This document shows positions 32,468-43,743 of a stretch of 61,359 bases of DNA, one piece after another. This stretch comes from Schizophyllum amplum (Eukaryota; Basidiomycota; Agaricomycetes; Agaricales; Schizophyllaceae): assembly GCA_007026445.1 (NCBI GenBank), contig VDMD01000130.1, positions 1 through 61,359 of the forward strand. Direction: 5' to 3'. The translations under genes were made by a program, and so were the position numbers. Each line of letters opens with the position of its first letter. Within the stretch, counting starts at the first letter, position 1. The notes beneath the pieces are model-generated. The model was not told the DNA's origin. It saw only the letters and a program-made list of their open reading frames with translations, and did no database searches.

Positions 32468-33917
32468 ATGAGTGATCTCGACAGGTCGGTTGAAGCCGGT
32501 ACTTTTGATTCGCCTGCTCAAGTCTTTCAGACAAATAGCCCAGCTTCAGCGATGCGAGCCCATTACAGAGGCCGAGGTTCAGCGCCTCTGTCTCAAGGCG
32601 CGCGAGATTCTCATCGAGGAGGGGAACGTCCAGCATGTTGACTCCCCCGTCACAGTGCGTGCATAAAAGTGCATCAATATTGTCTCTAATCATACCAGAT
32701 ATGTGGGGACATACACGGTCAATTCTTCGATCTACTGGAGCTCTTCAAACTGGGAGGCTTCTGTCCGGAGACGAACTACCTGTTCATGGGTGCGTCGGTA
32801 TACCCTCGCCGGTAACCCCCCTTCTGACTTTCCTTGCAGGAGACTTTGTGGACCGCGGCTTCTACAGCGTCGAAACCTTCCTTCTTCTCCTCGCACTCAA
32901 AGTTCGGTATCCCGATCGCATCACCCTCATCCGCGGCAACCACGAGAGCCGACAGATCACCCAAGTGTGTGATCACCCACTCTTTCAACTCGTCCCTCTC
33001 ATATGATTGCACAGGTATACGGCTTCTACGACGAGTGCCAACGAAAGTACGGCTCCTCCAATGTCTGGCGGTGGTGTTGCGAGGTCTTCGATTACCTCGC
33101 CCTCGCCGCCATGGTCGACGGACGCGTGTTCTGCGTGCATGGCGGGCTGAGTCCCAATCTAAGAACCATTGACCAGGCACGTCATCCGCTCTGCTATGCC
33201 CACTGGTTTCAGTCCGCGGCGCTGCGCTCCGTGGAAAGTCGCTCACAACACAACAGATCCGAGCAATAGATAGAAAGCAGGAGGTCCCGCACGACGGCAC
33301 AATGTGTGACCTGCTATGGTCAGATCCAGACGGTAAGCCCACTAGCCCAGAGCGCTCCCCCCTCTCACCCGCTCCTTAGATATACAAGGTTGGGGCCTCT
33401 CACCGCGAGGTGCCGGCTACCTCTTCGGCCCCAACATCACGAAGGCCTTCATTCACGACAACAACATCGATCTCGTCGCACGCGCGCACCAGCTCGCCAT
33501 GGAAGGTACGTCAAGATCTATCTTGCATGCGCCGGTCTGGCGGTCGTTTGACCGAAGTTCAGGCTACAAGTTGATGTTCGACCGGACGATTGTGACGGTA
33601 TGGAGTGCGCCGAATTATTGCTATCGGTGAGTACTGCTGCTCTATAGAGGATTCATCTTCTCTTCTCGAGCGGTGTAATAACATGGTCTCCAGTTGCGGC
33701 AACGTCGCATCTATATTGGAGCTCGACGAGCATCTGACGCAGGAATACAAAGTGTTCCAACACGCGCCCATCGTGAGTCCTAGTTTCGCCTAGGCGTCGC
33801 TTTCTCCCTCTCTCCCGCCAGGAGCATGCCCTGTGTATATTCTCCGTTGACTCGCCGTCTCTCCAGGACGTACGCTCAGTACCCGCAAAACGACCACCGC
33901 CGGACTATTTTTTGTGA
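32468..33917 (+). CDS. PPH3: Serine/threonine protein phosphatase PP4 catalytic subunit
   Basis: Ten exons (32468-32484, 32531-32654, 32699-32789, 32840-32964, 33015-33176, 33257-33332, 33380-33505, 33563-33626, 33694-33772, 33867-33917) give 304 aa. Known role: the PP4 catalytic subunit, active in DNA-damage checkpoint recovery and nutrient signalling. All metal and catalytic motifs are visible: [54 protein letters not shown], and [10 protein letters not shown]. The C-terminus ends DYFL, the methylated PP2A-class tail. [20 protein letters not shown] at the N-terminus points to PP4 rather than PP6 or PPG1. The intron after 33176 has a GC donor (CAG/GCACGT). Exon 1 is only 17 nt. Confidence 0.95.
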
Positions 33918-34594
33918 TCTCGATAACATCTTAGACGATCAGGGACGTCTGCACCACGGGAGACATCCTGAGCCCTCGCAGCGCCGTCCCGTCCCTTGTT
34001 CCATCTGTATTACTTACGCTTACCGTGTCGTTGGTCTTGTTGTACAGTATATGTTTCTCTTGCGCTATGTATCGGAGACTGTAGGGGCTGCCTGCCAAGA
34101 CCTGCATGAATCAGTACCATGCCCTGCTTGAAGCGTGTTTCACCGCGCCTCACTTCACCGACGACCTTGGACTGTCGTCTCTTTGAGTCAAACGAAAGCA
34201 GGTGGCAAAGGACAAGAATGGACGCGATTGTTGCATGAAGCGGATAATTACAGCGATGTGCGGGGTGTGGTATGTGCTATGTTACATGGGTGTATGATGG
34301 AATGTGCGGGAGAGGCAGGATAGCACAGCGTGATAGTGATAAGTATGCATACAGATGCGCAAGGACCTGAAGCAATGCGAAGGGAGCCATACAGGAACAG
34401 CGAAAAAGCATAAGAGCAGATATAGTCGACGAAGAGAAAATCATCTCCAGTCCAAAAGTGTGTATCGCCAGAGCGCAGCTCGTGGACGCGTCGCAGTGCC
34501 ACCGCACCACAACTTCTATCCGTTCGGTCCGTCGCTCCAGATCCGCCGACGCCACCCCAGGCGGCGCGCGCGCGGCAGGGAGCGATACCGCACC
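33918..34594. other. Intergenic region
   Basis: About 680 nt between the convergent PP4 and unknown-protein genes. Several ORFs overlap here but none shows a domain. Confidence 0.4.
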
Positions 34595-35749
34595 CTACAA
34601 GTCGAAGTGGTGTGGCAGGTGCTTCAGAGTGTCCATCCGTGCCTTCCGAAGCGCAGCGAACGCCGCCTCGCGGCACGCGTCGTTCATCACCCGCGCCAGG
34701 CGTGCGTCGCGGCGCAGGATTGCCTGCGCCGTAGCGAGTCGATTGATGACGTCCACGTTCATGTCGCCAGCGACTGCGTGCCAGGCGCGCCCCCAAACGC
34801 GCTCGCACGTCCAGTGCTCCTCTTCGGCGCATTCCTCGGCGCGAGAAAAGGGAGGTGGGGCGGCGCGCAGACGGGCCGCTACGACGCTCAGGGACTTGTA
34901 CCCAGCGAGCACGTGTCGCTGCAGGATCCCGTTGAGCGGAGGCTTTGGGCGGATGGCGCGGGCTTTGACGTCCGCGGCTATCGTAGGGAGGTCGCGTATC
35001 ATATACGCGTAAGAGGCGGCCGCTTGCAGCATGAGCTGACTCGTATGCTCGCCGTATACGATAGCGTCCTCGGGAGGGAGAGCGTGCGGGGACTGGGGCA
35101 GGAGCAGGCGGTTGATCCAGTGGTCCGTGATGAGGTCGAGGAGGGGAGGCTCGTAATACGCCAATGCGGCTCGGGACAGGTAGGCCATCGCATCGACGGG
35201 GCAGGTCCGGAGTACGGTGCTAGGCGGGCGGGTGATGATGTGTATAGCGTCCATAGCCCAGTGCTGGAGAGGCTTGATCCCATAGTGAAAGGCTTGCTCG
35301 GCAATAGAGCCCAGCATAGCGGGATACGTGAATCTGGCGTCGACAAGTGGGCTAGAGGGGAGACAAATGATGAGCACTTTTTAAGTGAGGATGGGAAGGA
35401 ACGCACTGCGTGCAGATCGCCCATAGCAAGCATCTGGATTCGTCCGCCGTCTTGTTATAAAATCGCAGATTTTCGTCGTCGCGAGGTACGAGGAACAGCA
35501 GTCTGTACACCTCTCGCAAGGGCATAGAATGCTCCTGCGTCCCGCGTTAGAAGGTCGGCTCTAGCAAAGTCTGCGACCACGCACTTTGTAAACCAGGTCC
35601 TCTATCCCTGCCCTCTTCGCACAGTTCGTGATAGCGTCGGGCGGTTGCGGATTGAAGCACGGACAGCCTTTGCGACTCTTCGTGGCGTGCGCCATTCTGG
35701 CTCGTTTAGTGGCCGACGACCGGCGCTCGACCATGGTCTGCGCTGACAT
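34595..35749 (-). CDS. Hypothetical protein, three exons
   Basis: Three exons (35585-35749, 35407-35534, 34595-35351, minus strand) with introns of 50 and 55 nt give 349 aa. Donors are GTGCGT and acceptors are CGCAG and CTCTAG; the first intron has a CTAAC branch point. The start at 35749 follows a TATAAAT sequence. Readable segments: CPCFNPQPPDAITNCAKRAG, MPLREVYRLLFLVPRDDENL and LQHWAMDAIHIITRPP. They are followed by AALAYYEPPLLDLITDHWIN and a C-terminal Arg/Ala-rich helix rich in AILRRDARLARVMND. I do not recognise a domain. It has the look of the non-BTB half of basidiomycete BTB-type proteins, but the BTB fold itself is not visible. Confidence 0.58.
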
Positions 35750-36558
35750 GGATTTATATGGCGCTGGCATAAAGAGAAAGTGGCTCCGGTTGTGGCGGGT
35801 ATTTGACTCGAGGACCCCGCTGGATGTTATAAAGCAGGCGATGGTTGCGAAGGCTTCGGGCGGCTGATGGAATACAAAGGCACGCGCACCTGCAGATAGC
35901 ACTGGACTATTGTAGAACGGGCGCCAGACAAAAGGATCTCTCCGTAGAGTGTGACGTCGCCCGGAGCTGCACGCCCCCACCGAAGCCTCAAGTTATTATG
36001 TGGCCCAAAGATCGCAACCCGATCCCGTCTTATTGTTTCCTCGGACCTGCGCGTAACAAAAGAAGCGATGCCGACGCTTTCTGCGTAAGACTCCCCGCGC
36101 AAGATCACAACACGTATGCGCCATTCCGTCGATTCAGTCGGCAGTCGAAACAGTCGGAAGCGTTTGTGATAGTCGAGAACAAGGGCAACATGAGCCAAAA
36201 AGGAAATTAACCTCCGGCGTTTGGTCTCACGGACACGTGCCAAGTTCAACTCGAAGGTTCATTCAGACTTTGCAATCACAGCTTGGTCCCCCATGTCTGC
36301 TTCAGTGACAGGGAAGATGTTCCACGGTATTTCGTGCCAGTCGTTTCAGACTCTTGAAAGCTTGAAGAGTCTGCAGAAGTAAAGTGCTAACATATTTGCT
36401 CCTCGAATTATTATTGAGGGTCCGAACGGCAGGGACTTCGGTGCGCTCACACTGCACAGGGCTGGCTTGAATGTCGAAAATGCATATATGGATACAACTT
36501 GGATAGATCTATAATTTCAGGGGACAAAGATACGCTTGCGCAACATATGCGACCAAGT
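35750..36558. other. Intergenic region
   Basis: About 810 nt upstream of the hypothetical protein and downstream of the NmrA-like gene. A small palindrome (GACTCTTGAAAGCTTGAAGAGTC) lies near 36351-36373. The 5' exons of the hypothetical protein could extend here, but I could not fix them. Confidence 0.4.
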
Positions 36559-37882
36559 TCACGCCTCGATGCTGGGCTTCAAGACGGTCGCGGCAAACTC
36601 TTCGATAGTGCCGACCTCGACTCCAAGCGCCTTCAGGCGCGGGTCAGGGATCTTGACGTCAGGGAACCACTGATGCTCGGCCGAGCAATCGAACTGGCCA
36701 AGTAGTGAGAATGCGCAAGTACGAACACCCAGCTTGATCAAGCTGTAGGCCAAATGATGGGAAGACTGACCATGTCAGCGATGGGTGGAAAGCCAGCTTT
36801 CCCGAGGTGCTTGACTTCAACGGGCTTTCCCAGTCCTGAAAGCGCTTCAATACAGGTTCACAAACGCTTCACTAACTACGCTCACCTTTAGCGAACTCTG
36901 CAGCTGATTCCTCGGCAGTCGTACGCGCGGAGCCAAGGACGAACGTCTGCTTGTTGATCTCGGCCAGACGCGTCGTATACTGCGTAAGAAGCGCGGTGAC
37001 AGCGGGCCCCATGTCCCTGCCAATCCAGGTCTGAATGAGGACGGTTCCGGGTCGCTCGAATGTGTTCATCAGATATCCAATCTCAGTCTTCACGAAAGGA
37101 AACGTCGGCTGTCGACTGAGGACATGTCAATGGGGCCGCAAACAGTGGAGGGTGCCGACGTACCCAGGCATCACATTTTCTAGAAAGTTCCCGGGAGAGA
37201 TGCACGCGTAAGGGATTTGAGAGGCCTCAAGATACTTCTGAATAGCAGCCTTGTCTGAAGGAATTTGTGTTAGAGCATTGCGCTGACGGCAGAAGCGATG
37301 TACAAACCGTCGAAGTGGTTCGCCTTCGTATATTTCCCGTTTGACATGTCCCGTAGACTGGGGAGCGTACTGAGGCAAAGGTAGAGTGTCACTGAGGGCG
37401 ATAACATGTATAACGCACACCATACGAACCTGAAAGAAATGAACTTGACCCCGGCTGCCTTGCTGGCGTCAATGACATTGATGCCCTGCGTCAACTCGGG
37501 TATGCCTTTCCAGCTGGGAAGTGTAATCTGTGTAATATTGAGCGGAGACCTTCATACAGTGAATGATGAGCGGCGTACAAGAGCGACACATTCGGCGCCG
37601 GCGACGGCTTTGCTGACAGCGTCCTTGTCGTCCATCGTGGCCCCGACAACTTGACAGCCGAGGCCGGAGAGAGCGCGAGCGGAATCGCTGCTGATATCCC
37701 GCGTCACCGCACGGACCGTGAAGGTGCCGTCCTTGAGCAGGGCGCGAACGACAGAAGAGCCTGAAGAAGCGTAAGAAAAGACTCTCGGATCCGAAGCAAA
37801 TCCACTGGTTTGGATTGGGCTGGCGTTGCTATACAGTACCTTGGAGGCTGGTAGCAAGGAAAACAGTGGCGATGCGCGACAT
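36559..37882 (-). CDS. NmrA-like NAD(P)-binding protein
   Basis: Multi-exon minus-strand gene starting at the ATG at 37882 (MSRIATVFLATSLQG), with a GTACTG donor joining SSVVRALLKDGTFTVRAVTR. Further exons: LSGLGCQVVGATMDDKDAV, GVKFISFSLRDMSNGKYTKA and ASQIPYACISPGNFLENVMP. The next are QPTFPFVKTEIGYLMNT, GPAVTALLTQYTTRLAEINK, GKPVEVKHLGKAGFPPI and IPDPRLKALGVEVGTIEEFA. Known class: NmrA-like proteins bind NAD(P) in a short-chain-dehydrogenase fold, often as redox sensors. The expected N-terminal glycine motif (GATGxQG) reads LATSLQG, so the first glycine is missing. Six or so introns are implied. The gene is convergent to nothing nearby and has no operon-like context. Confidence 0.8.
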
Positions 37883-38685
37883 TGTAGTGAATGTAGAAGC
37901 TCGTCAGAATGGTAGAAAGAGCCAGGTATCCCTCTTTTAAGGCAAGGACGAGGACGGGTGGGATCCCGAGGGTCGTCCAGACGAGGACAGTGACCACTGG
38001 CAGACCAACATGGACCTATACAAGGACCACAAGGTTAAACGGTTGTCTTCCGTCTGGTAGGTAAGTCCAGGCCGGTTCTGGCAAGTTGATGCTTACCAAT
38101 GAGCATTGAGACTGTATGAGACAGCTCATCCGCGGGCCTGATGGAGGACGGTGTTACCTGGTTCCAAGATAGTTCCATAGTTCAGCGAATGACGGGCACT
38201 GGCGGGCACTGGCTCAGATGGATACGGACTCTCCGAAGGCTTCAAGCTTCATACTGACGGCGAGAGGCATCGAGAGCCGACCGGCGATCATCCAATTATT
38301 ATGCATCAAGTATGACATAATATCAACATTGCCGGAAGTTGCCGGTGGGCATCCTAGTGCCCAGAGCATCGAAACATGCATACCGCTCGAGCGTTTATCG
38401 ATGCTGTGCGTGATTGTCAACTATTTATCCTGTACCTCCTTGCAGATATCTTTTGAGCAGAGCACGGACAGAAATCTATAAGAGTAGGACCCAGTGGGGC
38501 TTCGATCCTATGTTCAACGTTGAACACTGTCCGACGTGTACATTATATCTGCCCACGTTTGCCAACAAAAGATCAATTGTGAAGGGAATATGCATGTGCG
38601 TGCGATGTGCGTCGATAGTGGCGGGGACTGGCGCCCCGCGCCACTACTACCGATGATTACATGATTTCATCACTGGGCAGAGACA
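37883..38685. other. Intergenic region with palindrome
   Basis: About 800 nt. A GC-rich palindrome (AGTGGCGGGG...CCCCGCGCCACT) lies at about 38625-38647, just left of the hAT element. Its right end overlaps the 3' remnant of the decayed MFS gene (see 38670-38693). Confidence 0.4.
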
Positions 38686-38693
38686 GTCGCTCG
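38670..38693 (-). pseudogene. 3' tail of the decayed MFS gene, displaced by the hAT element
   Basis: In minus orientation, the frame from 42645 continues across the insertion. The last codons on the far side give a short tail ending in a TGA about 20 nt left of the hAT (reads ...TVSAQ, stop). The 8-bp duplication GTCGCTCG is at 38686-38693. Confidence 0.55.
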
Positions 38694-41600
38694 TAAGGAA
38701 CGGCACGGGTAAACCGTGTATGTCCAAAACGAGAACCGTACCCGCACCGCCTGCTACCGTACCCGTCATACATGCGCACGTGGGCGGTTGCGGTCTCACC
38801 CGCGGTTTTTGTGGCACACCGCGGTGCGAATACCGCGGTTAAACTGTGCAGTAATACCGCCAGAGGTATCGTTTTTCCCCGTGTATTCAAGCTTATGGGA
38901 CATATATGTGTAGTATAGAAGTACAGAGAGTATATAGAAGGCATATAAATCGAAATGAAGCCCTGACCAATCAGTCGGATCCGACCTCGACGACGTTAGA
39001 CTCTGCGCGCTTACGCTTCCCGGAGGGAGAGATGGCATCGAGCAGGTCACTGTCACGAAGCATGTTCTTCCTCCCCCATGTACCCAAGCACAGGAATGCT
39101 CGGATAGCGCTAGCAGCGAGACGATTGCGAGTAAAGTGGATGAGTCGACGGCCATGTGAAAAGACGCGCTCGACAGCGGTTGATGTAGCTGTGCCACATA
39201 TCAGTATAGGTCGGCGGTCGCAAGCCAGAACGTACCCGGAACACTGAGATAATCCATGGCCATCATTGACAGCGTCGGGTACGCCTGCCGATGGTCCCAC
39301 CACCAAATGAGAGGGTCCTCAACACGTTCTGAGGGAGTCGCAAGGAACACGTCAAGCTCGTCCTGTTCTTCGACCTCTACACCCTCCAACATCATGAAGT
39401 CAAAGTTGTCGACGAGGCTATCCGACTGTGAAATAAAATGATGAGGTCGACAGCGAAGGATTATGCTAGAAGTGCTTACCGACGATGCTGGTGTTCCGGA
39501 GCGCGTCGTTGCAGCAGTATTTCCGGCCTTGTTCCATGTCTTGCCAGCGGCCCGATATGCAGAAAAAATCCGTCGTGTAACAGCTCGGGCGCTGTCGACC
39601 TTGTCTTGGGACCAGCCTAATTGCCGAAGACTTGTCTTCCACAACGGATGAAGGGCTGCTCAATTATTCAGATGTCAACGTCAAATGGACTTCAAGAGGC
39701 GGGCTCACTCATGGACACACAATAAATGTCAGACGCGCTCGTGTATGACTGATATCGGTTCATGAGCGTGGTTGCATGCTCGAGGGCGGCATGCACAGAT
39801 GGGTGAAGTGGACTGCTATCCCCGACGGTCTCGAGCATGCTGCTGATCTTGCGCATCGACGGCAGGACATTGGCGATTGTCGGAACATTGTCTTGGGAGA
39901 AAAAGAGAGTCTGCTTCTTGAAAATCTAGAAACCCATCAGGAGTTGGGAAGACAGCGCAAACGGAAGACGTGCATACCTCAAGTACCTTGACGAGGTCCG
40001 CAACGATCTTCCAATGCTGGTCCGTCAGTTCGTGCTGTCGTAGCTTGAGCATTCTATCGTCGGTCATGGTATCGATGGCCTTGCGGTACTTGAGAGAGAC
40101 CTCGAGCATGTCGAATGTACTGTTCCAGCGCGTGTCGACAGGCCGAGGTATCATACGGACGCTGAGATCGGCCTGAGCGCAAGCCTCGCGCCATGCCGGC
40201 AGGATGATCGTCGGTGAGTTGACGATCTTGAAGGAGATGTCGCGAAGCTATAGTCTATCAGTTGCCAGTGCGCGAGCTAAAATCATAAATCATACCTTGA
40301 GAACCGTGTCGCGTCCTGCCGCAATTTCGCGAGCCAACTGGGCAGCCTTCTCCTCGGACGAAGCCTCGACATCATCTCCGTTGTCCGAGTCGACATCACT
40401 CCTGTCCTCGAAGACATCATAGACGTCTTCAGGCTCACCACCAGCAAAGTCCAACTCGCCTCCCAGTTCTGGATCGGCGGTTGTGAACTCGTCGAGCGAT
40501 GTGGGAGCGGTACCGCTCGCATCTCCATCCGGGGGGCCGTCGTTGTTCCCCGAAGCGCCACCTTTCTTCTTCTTCTTGGGAGAGCCGGAAAACGGCTTGA
40601 GCAACGCCTTGACTGCGAGGTTCAGCGTGTGGTTGTAGCACCGGATACGATTGGTTTCGTCGAAGGAGTTTGCAAAACTCGCGAGCTCGCGCACTTGAAC
40701 GTCGTTGGCGGTAGCGTTATCACAAGTTACACCCAAGATCTGCAAGCACGTCAGGTTGACAGACGCGTATGCTACGTATGTACATACCTTCCATTGCAGA
40801 TCATGCTCGATAAGCATATCCTGGAAAGCCTTGGCAAGCGCTGCTCCTGTGTGGGACTGGTACACAGGTATCAGAGCAAGCCCTGCCATCACACGAGAGA
40901 AGGAAAAAAGGCGTACCGAAGGCACCTCAATGATGTCGAGCAGAAAAGCGAGTGCCCGTCCTTCCGATGCGACATGTGCCACAAAAGCGACAAATGCACG
41001 ATGGTTCGGTGAAGTCCAGGCGTCGGTCGTGATGTGGACAAGTCCAGGATGGTCCTATATTTCAACAATGAATATATGGCAAACGGAGAGCAAGAGTATA
41101 CACACCTTCAAGATCTGGTCTATCCGTGCGCGGCAGGCCTCGAAACATGCATCAATATCGCGAGAGACTGTACGGGGGCTTGGTATCTCCGCGTGAGGAC
41201 GGCCAGACTTCATGAGCATCTGGAACATCCGATCGAGGACGAGCGCGACCGGACGGCATGCTTCGGTGAGCCAGCGGACAAGGGCGACACTAGATGACAT
41301 TAGTCTTGCAAAACGAGAGCAACTGAGAGACGCACCGTATCTGCTTGTTGCTCAGCGGACGACTCGTCGCCTCCGAGCGCTCGCTAGCGCCCGCCATGCG
41401 CGCAAATGCGGCGCGAATATCATCCGAGCGACCACCCTTGACCTTGCCTTCACAGGCCTGGTCCACAAACTCCTGACCGAAGCAACGTCTCGCGTGCGAC
41501 AAAAGGTTACCTGTTGCGTTCGCATCGCTCTTGTCCTGGTAGCGCTTGACACCGCCGTGCCCCTTGCAAGGTGTGGCTGCGCACGGGAACCACTGGTACT

Positions 41601-42636
41601 TTCTCCCGTTGTCGTACCTGATTTCCACCGACGTCTTGAAGAATGAATAGACGGGCGATGTCCAGTGAGACCTGACGCGTTCTACAGACTCTGCGTGAGC
41701 TCTAGGCAAGAAACGAAATGTTGAGGCGACGCACCGAGCTCTGCTTCGTCATCTTCGGACTGCTCGGCAGAAGGCCCGTCATCTGCTGCCTCGTCTACGT
41801 CCTCGTCGTCCGATGCAATCTCAATGGCATTAGCGCCAGACACGCCGGAACCTGAGGGGGTCTGAGAAAGACTGAGCTGAGCGCTATGACCGTTGAGCGT
41901 ACCCTTTCTGAGGCGCTTGAACGGACGCGCTACAGCCTTGACGGCCTTAGCGGCGACACGACCAGCGTTGGCGACGACCTTTTTGCTGGCAGCGGATGCG
42001 GCAGAGGTGACGGAAGATGCAGAGCGGCGGGATCGCTGAGACGCCACGTCGGTGTCGGCCTTCTTCTTATTAACCATGACGTGAGGAGACGGGGAGGAAT
42101 CGAGGGTGCGCGTCGAGTATGCTCGCCGCGTTAACGCCAACAACTCTTCCCCTGTTGAATATATATGCTCGCAGAGCAAAAGGATCGCTTTTGAAGATAC
42201 CTATTTACTTGCATGGATGTGGTGCTGACGAGGAGCTGATAGAGCCTCAAGGCTTCATTTCCAGACAGGTACATGGACGTAGGTACGAAGGAACCCAATG
42301 AGGAGAGCTCTGGTAATCGTGTTAGCTTACTGAGCACCCAGGCGTGACTTGCTTGCACATACAAAGTCTGATAACAGCCGATAATGCCCTTGGTAATTTC
42401 AGATAATGAGGACAGAGCTCCGATGAGCGTCAGAGGCAGTTTTATGATGATGTTCAAGGTTGAAGATAAGTGCTCGACGGCAGACGCCGAACTACATCAT
42501 ATGACCGTCGGAACCGCGGTGACCGGGCCGCGGTATGGCGGTTCGGCGCGGTTTCGCATTTTCCACTACCGTACCCGCACCGCTACGAACCGTCACCCAT
42601 ACCCGCGCGGTACACCGCAACCCGCGCCTTTCCTTA
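38694..42636. mobile_element. hAT transposon, apparently intact, 3943 bp
   Basis: The ends are TAAGGAACGGCACGGGT at the left and, in reverse complement, TAAGGAAAGGCGCGGGT at the right. An exact 8-bp duplication GTCGCTCG flanks it (38686-38693 and 42637-42644), the hallmark of hAT transposition. The subterminal regions hold repeated motifs such as CCGTACCCGCACCGC near both ends. It carries one minus-strand transposase gene. It sits in the last codons of a decayed MFS gene. Confidence 0.9.
38971..42077 (-). CDS. hAT-family transposase
   Basis: Multi-exon minus-strand gene inside the hAT element, ATG 42077 to stop 38971. In order: a basic/Ser-rich N-terminus, a BED-like zinc finger region (FPCAATPCKGHGG, then NLLSHARRC), and CVALVRWLTEACRPVALV. 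The catalytic-core strand is GLVHITTDAWTSPNHRAFVA. Then come GVTCDNATANDV, IRCYNHTLNLAVKALL, an acidic insert, and the TRWNSTFDMLEVSLKY region. The C-terminal hATC dimerisation domain reads DPLIWWWDHRQAYPTLSMMA, then TSTAVERVFSHGRRLI. Known role: cut-and-paste transposition with 8-bp duplications. Acidic residues typical of the DDE core are present in context (TTDAW, CDNATAND). Exons join in phase where checked, so it may be active. Confidence 0.9.
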
Positions 42637-42644
42637 GTCGCTCG

Positions 42645-43400
42645 AAGCCGTTTCCTGACTTCTGCACCCCAACCCACAATGGCTACCACGGCAGTGCGTG
42701 CAAAACATGTCCCCGTTTACACGATCATGTTCTCAAATCGCCCACCCGCAACTCGGAAACCTAGCTCAAGCGCCGCGAGCGAGCTTGCGGTGTTGTTTGA
42801 GGACGCGGGCGTCTCAAGCGCTGTCGAAATCGGCGTCGAGAGCATGCTGCCTAATCCTCGCGTAAGGAGCAACCAGCCGAAGAGCGTCGTCGACAAGTTT
42901 GGGTCCTGTTCTGTGAATGCATGAGGTACAATTGTTGGATAAGGCTGGATCTCATAGTGCTGCTTACTGGTAATACTAGGCCGGATAAATCCTGTCCACA
43001 ATGTCGATCATCCATTTAAGAAGGCCCCGTATACAATACCGAACGCAATGAGGCCCGTAAACGTATGAGAAAGCACTCCCCAGAGAACGAAGGCGCACCC
43101 CAGGGTTGAACCGGTCCGAAAGGACCCCCATCGTGAGACGACCACACGCAGAGGCATGTCAATAATGCGACTCACCGGCGGTCATGACACCGTTAGCGAT
43201 ACCGCGCCGCTCGAAAAACCACTCGGACATGTAGCAAATCGTGATCGCATAGCTCAAGGTTGGATCGACCGAATTGGGGGCCATGGACGTCGGTATCATC
43301 TCTCTGATTGTCGTGTAAACATAGCCATGCACGACTGACGGGGTACGCACTGAATTCGCAAGTAGCGGGACTGAGGCAATGTCGTGGGTCAGCATGATCT
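42645..43400 (-). pseudogene. Decayed monocarboxylate-type MFS transporter
   Basis: Minus-strand remnant of a gene like the intact one at 51003-52976. Alignable parts are ICYMSEWFFERRGIANGVMT (near 43195-43260) and CAFVLWGVLSHTFTG (near 43055-43100). The tail FGWLLLTRGLGSMLSTPIST runs on through GFRVAGGRFENMI and VVAIVGWGAEVRKRLRA. The middle helices are missing: the sequence jumps from AGES straight to the R(L)SDRFNP region. A TGA at 43008-43010 replaces the tryptophan of the intact copy (GGW-A-TLW). A frameshift is also needed around FNPGVRL. The hAT element splits its last codons. It is clearly non-functional. Confidence 0.82.
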
Positions 43401-43743
43401 ATGAAGATGAGCGAAACAGCTCGAGGAGGAACGTCAGTGGATGGGCCCGAATGTGGGAAAGGCGCGAAGGCACGGGGACGGCAGTCACATCGGGAGACTA
43501 GAGGTTCCCGCTTCATATATTGTGTCCTTCCTTTACAGAGTTACATTTAGACAATACATGGGCCACGTACAGACAACATCGGAGAAGCAGATGGATGGAA
43601 GACACGAGTACATGTCGACAGGCAGGGTTCCCTCATCCCCAACGTCTGCGGCAGCCTCGCAGCGCTTGTCCCGGGGCCAGCCGGAAGGTATATGACGAAC
43701 GGCGACATTCGTATCATCGTGAAGGAGGTATCCGTATGATGGC

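Noticed and set aside
34355..35527. 390-codon plus-strand ORF
   Set aside because: Antisense shadow of the spliced minus-strand gene, with Arg-rich composition.
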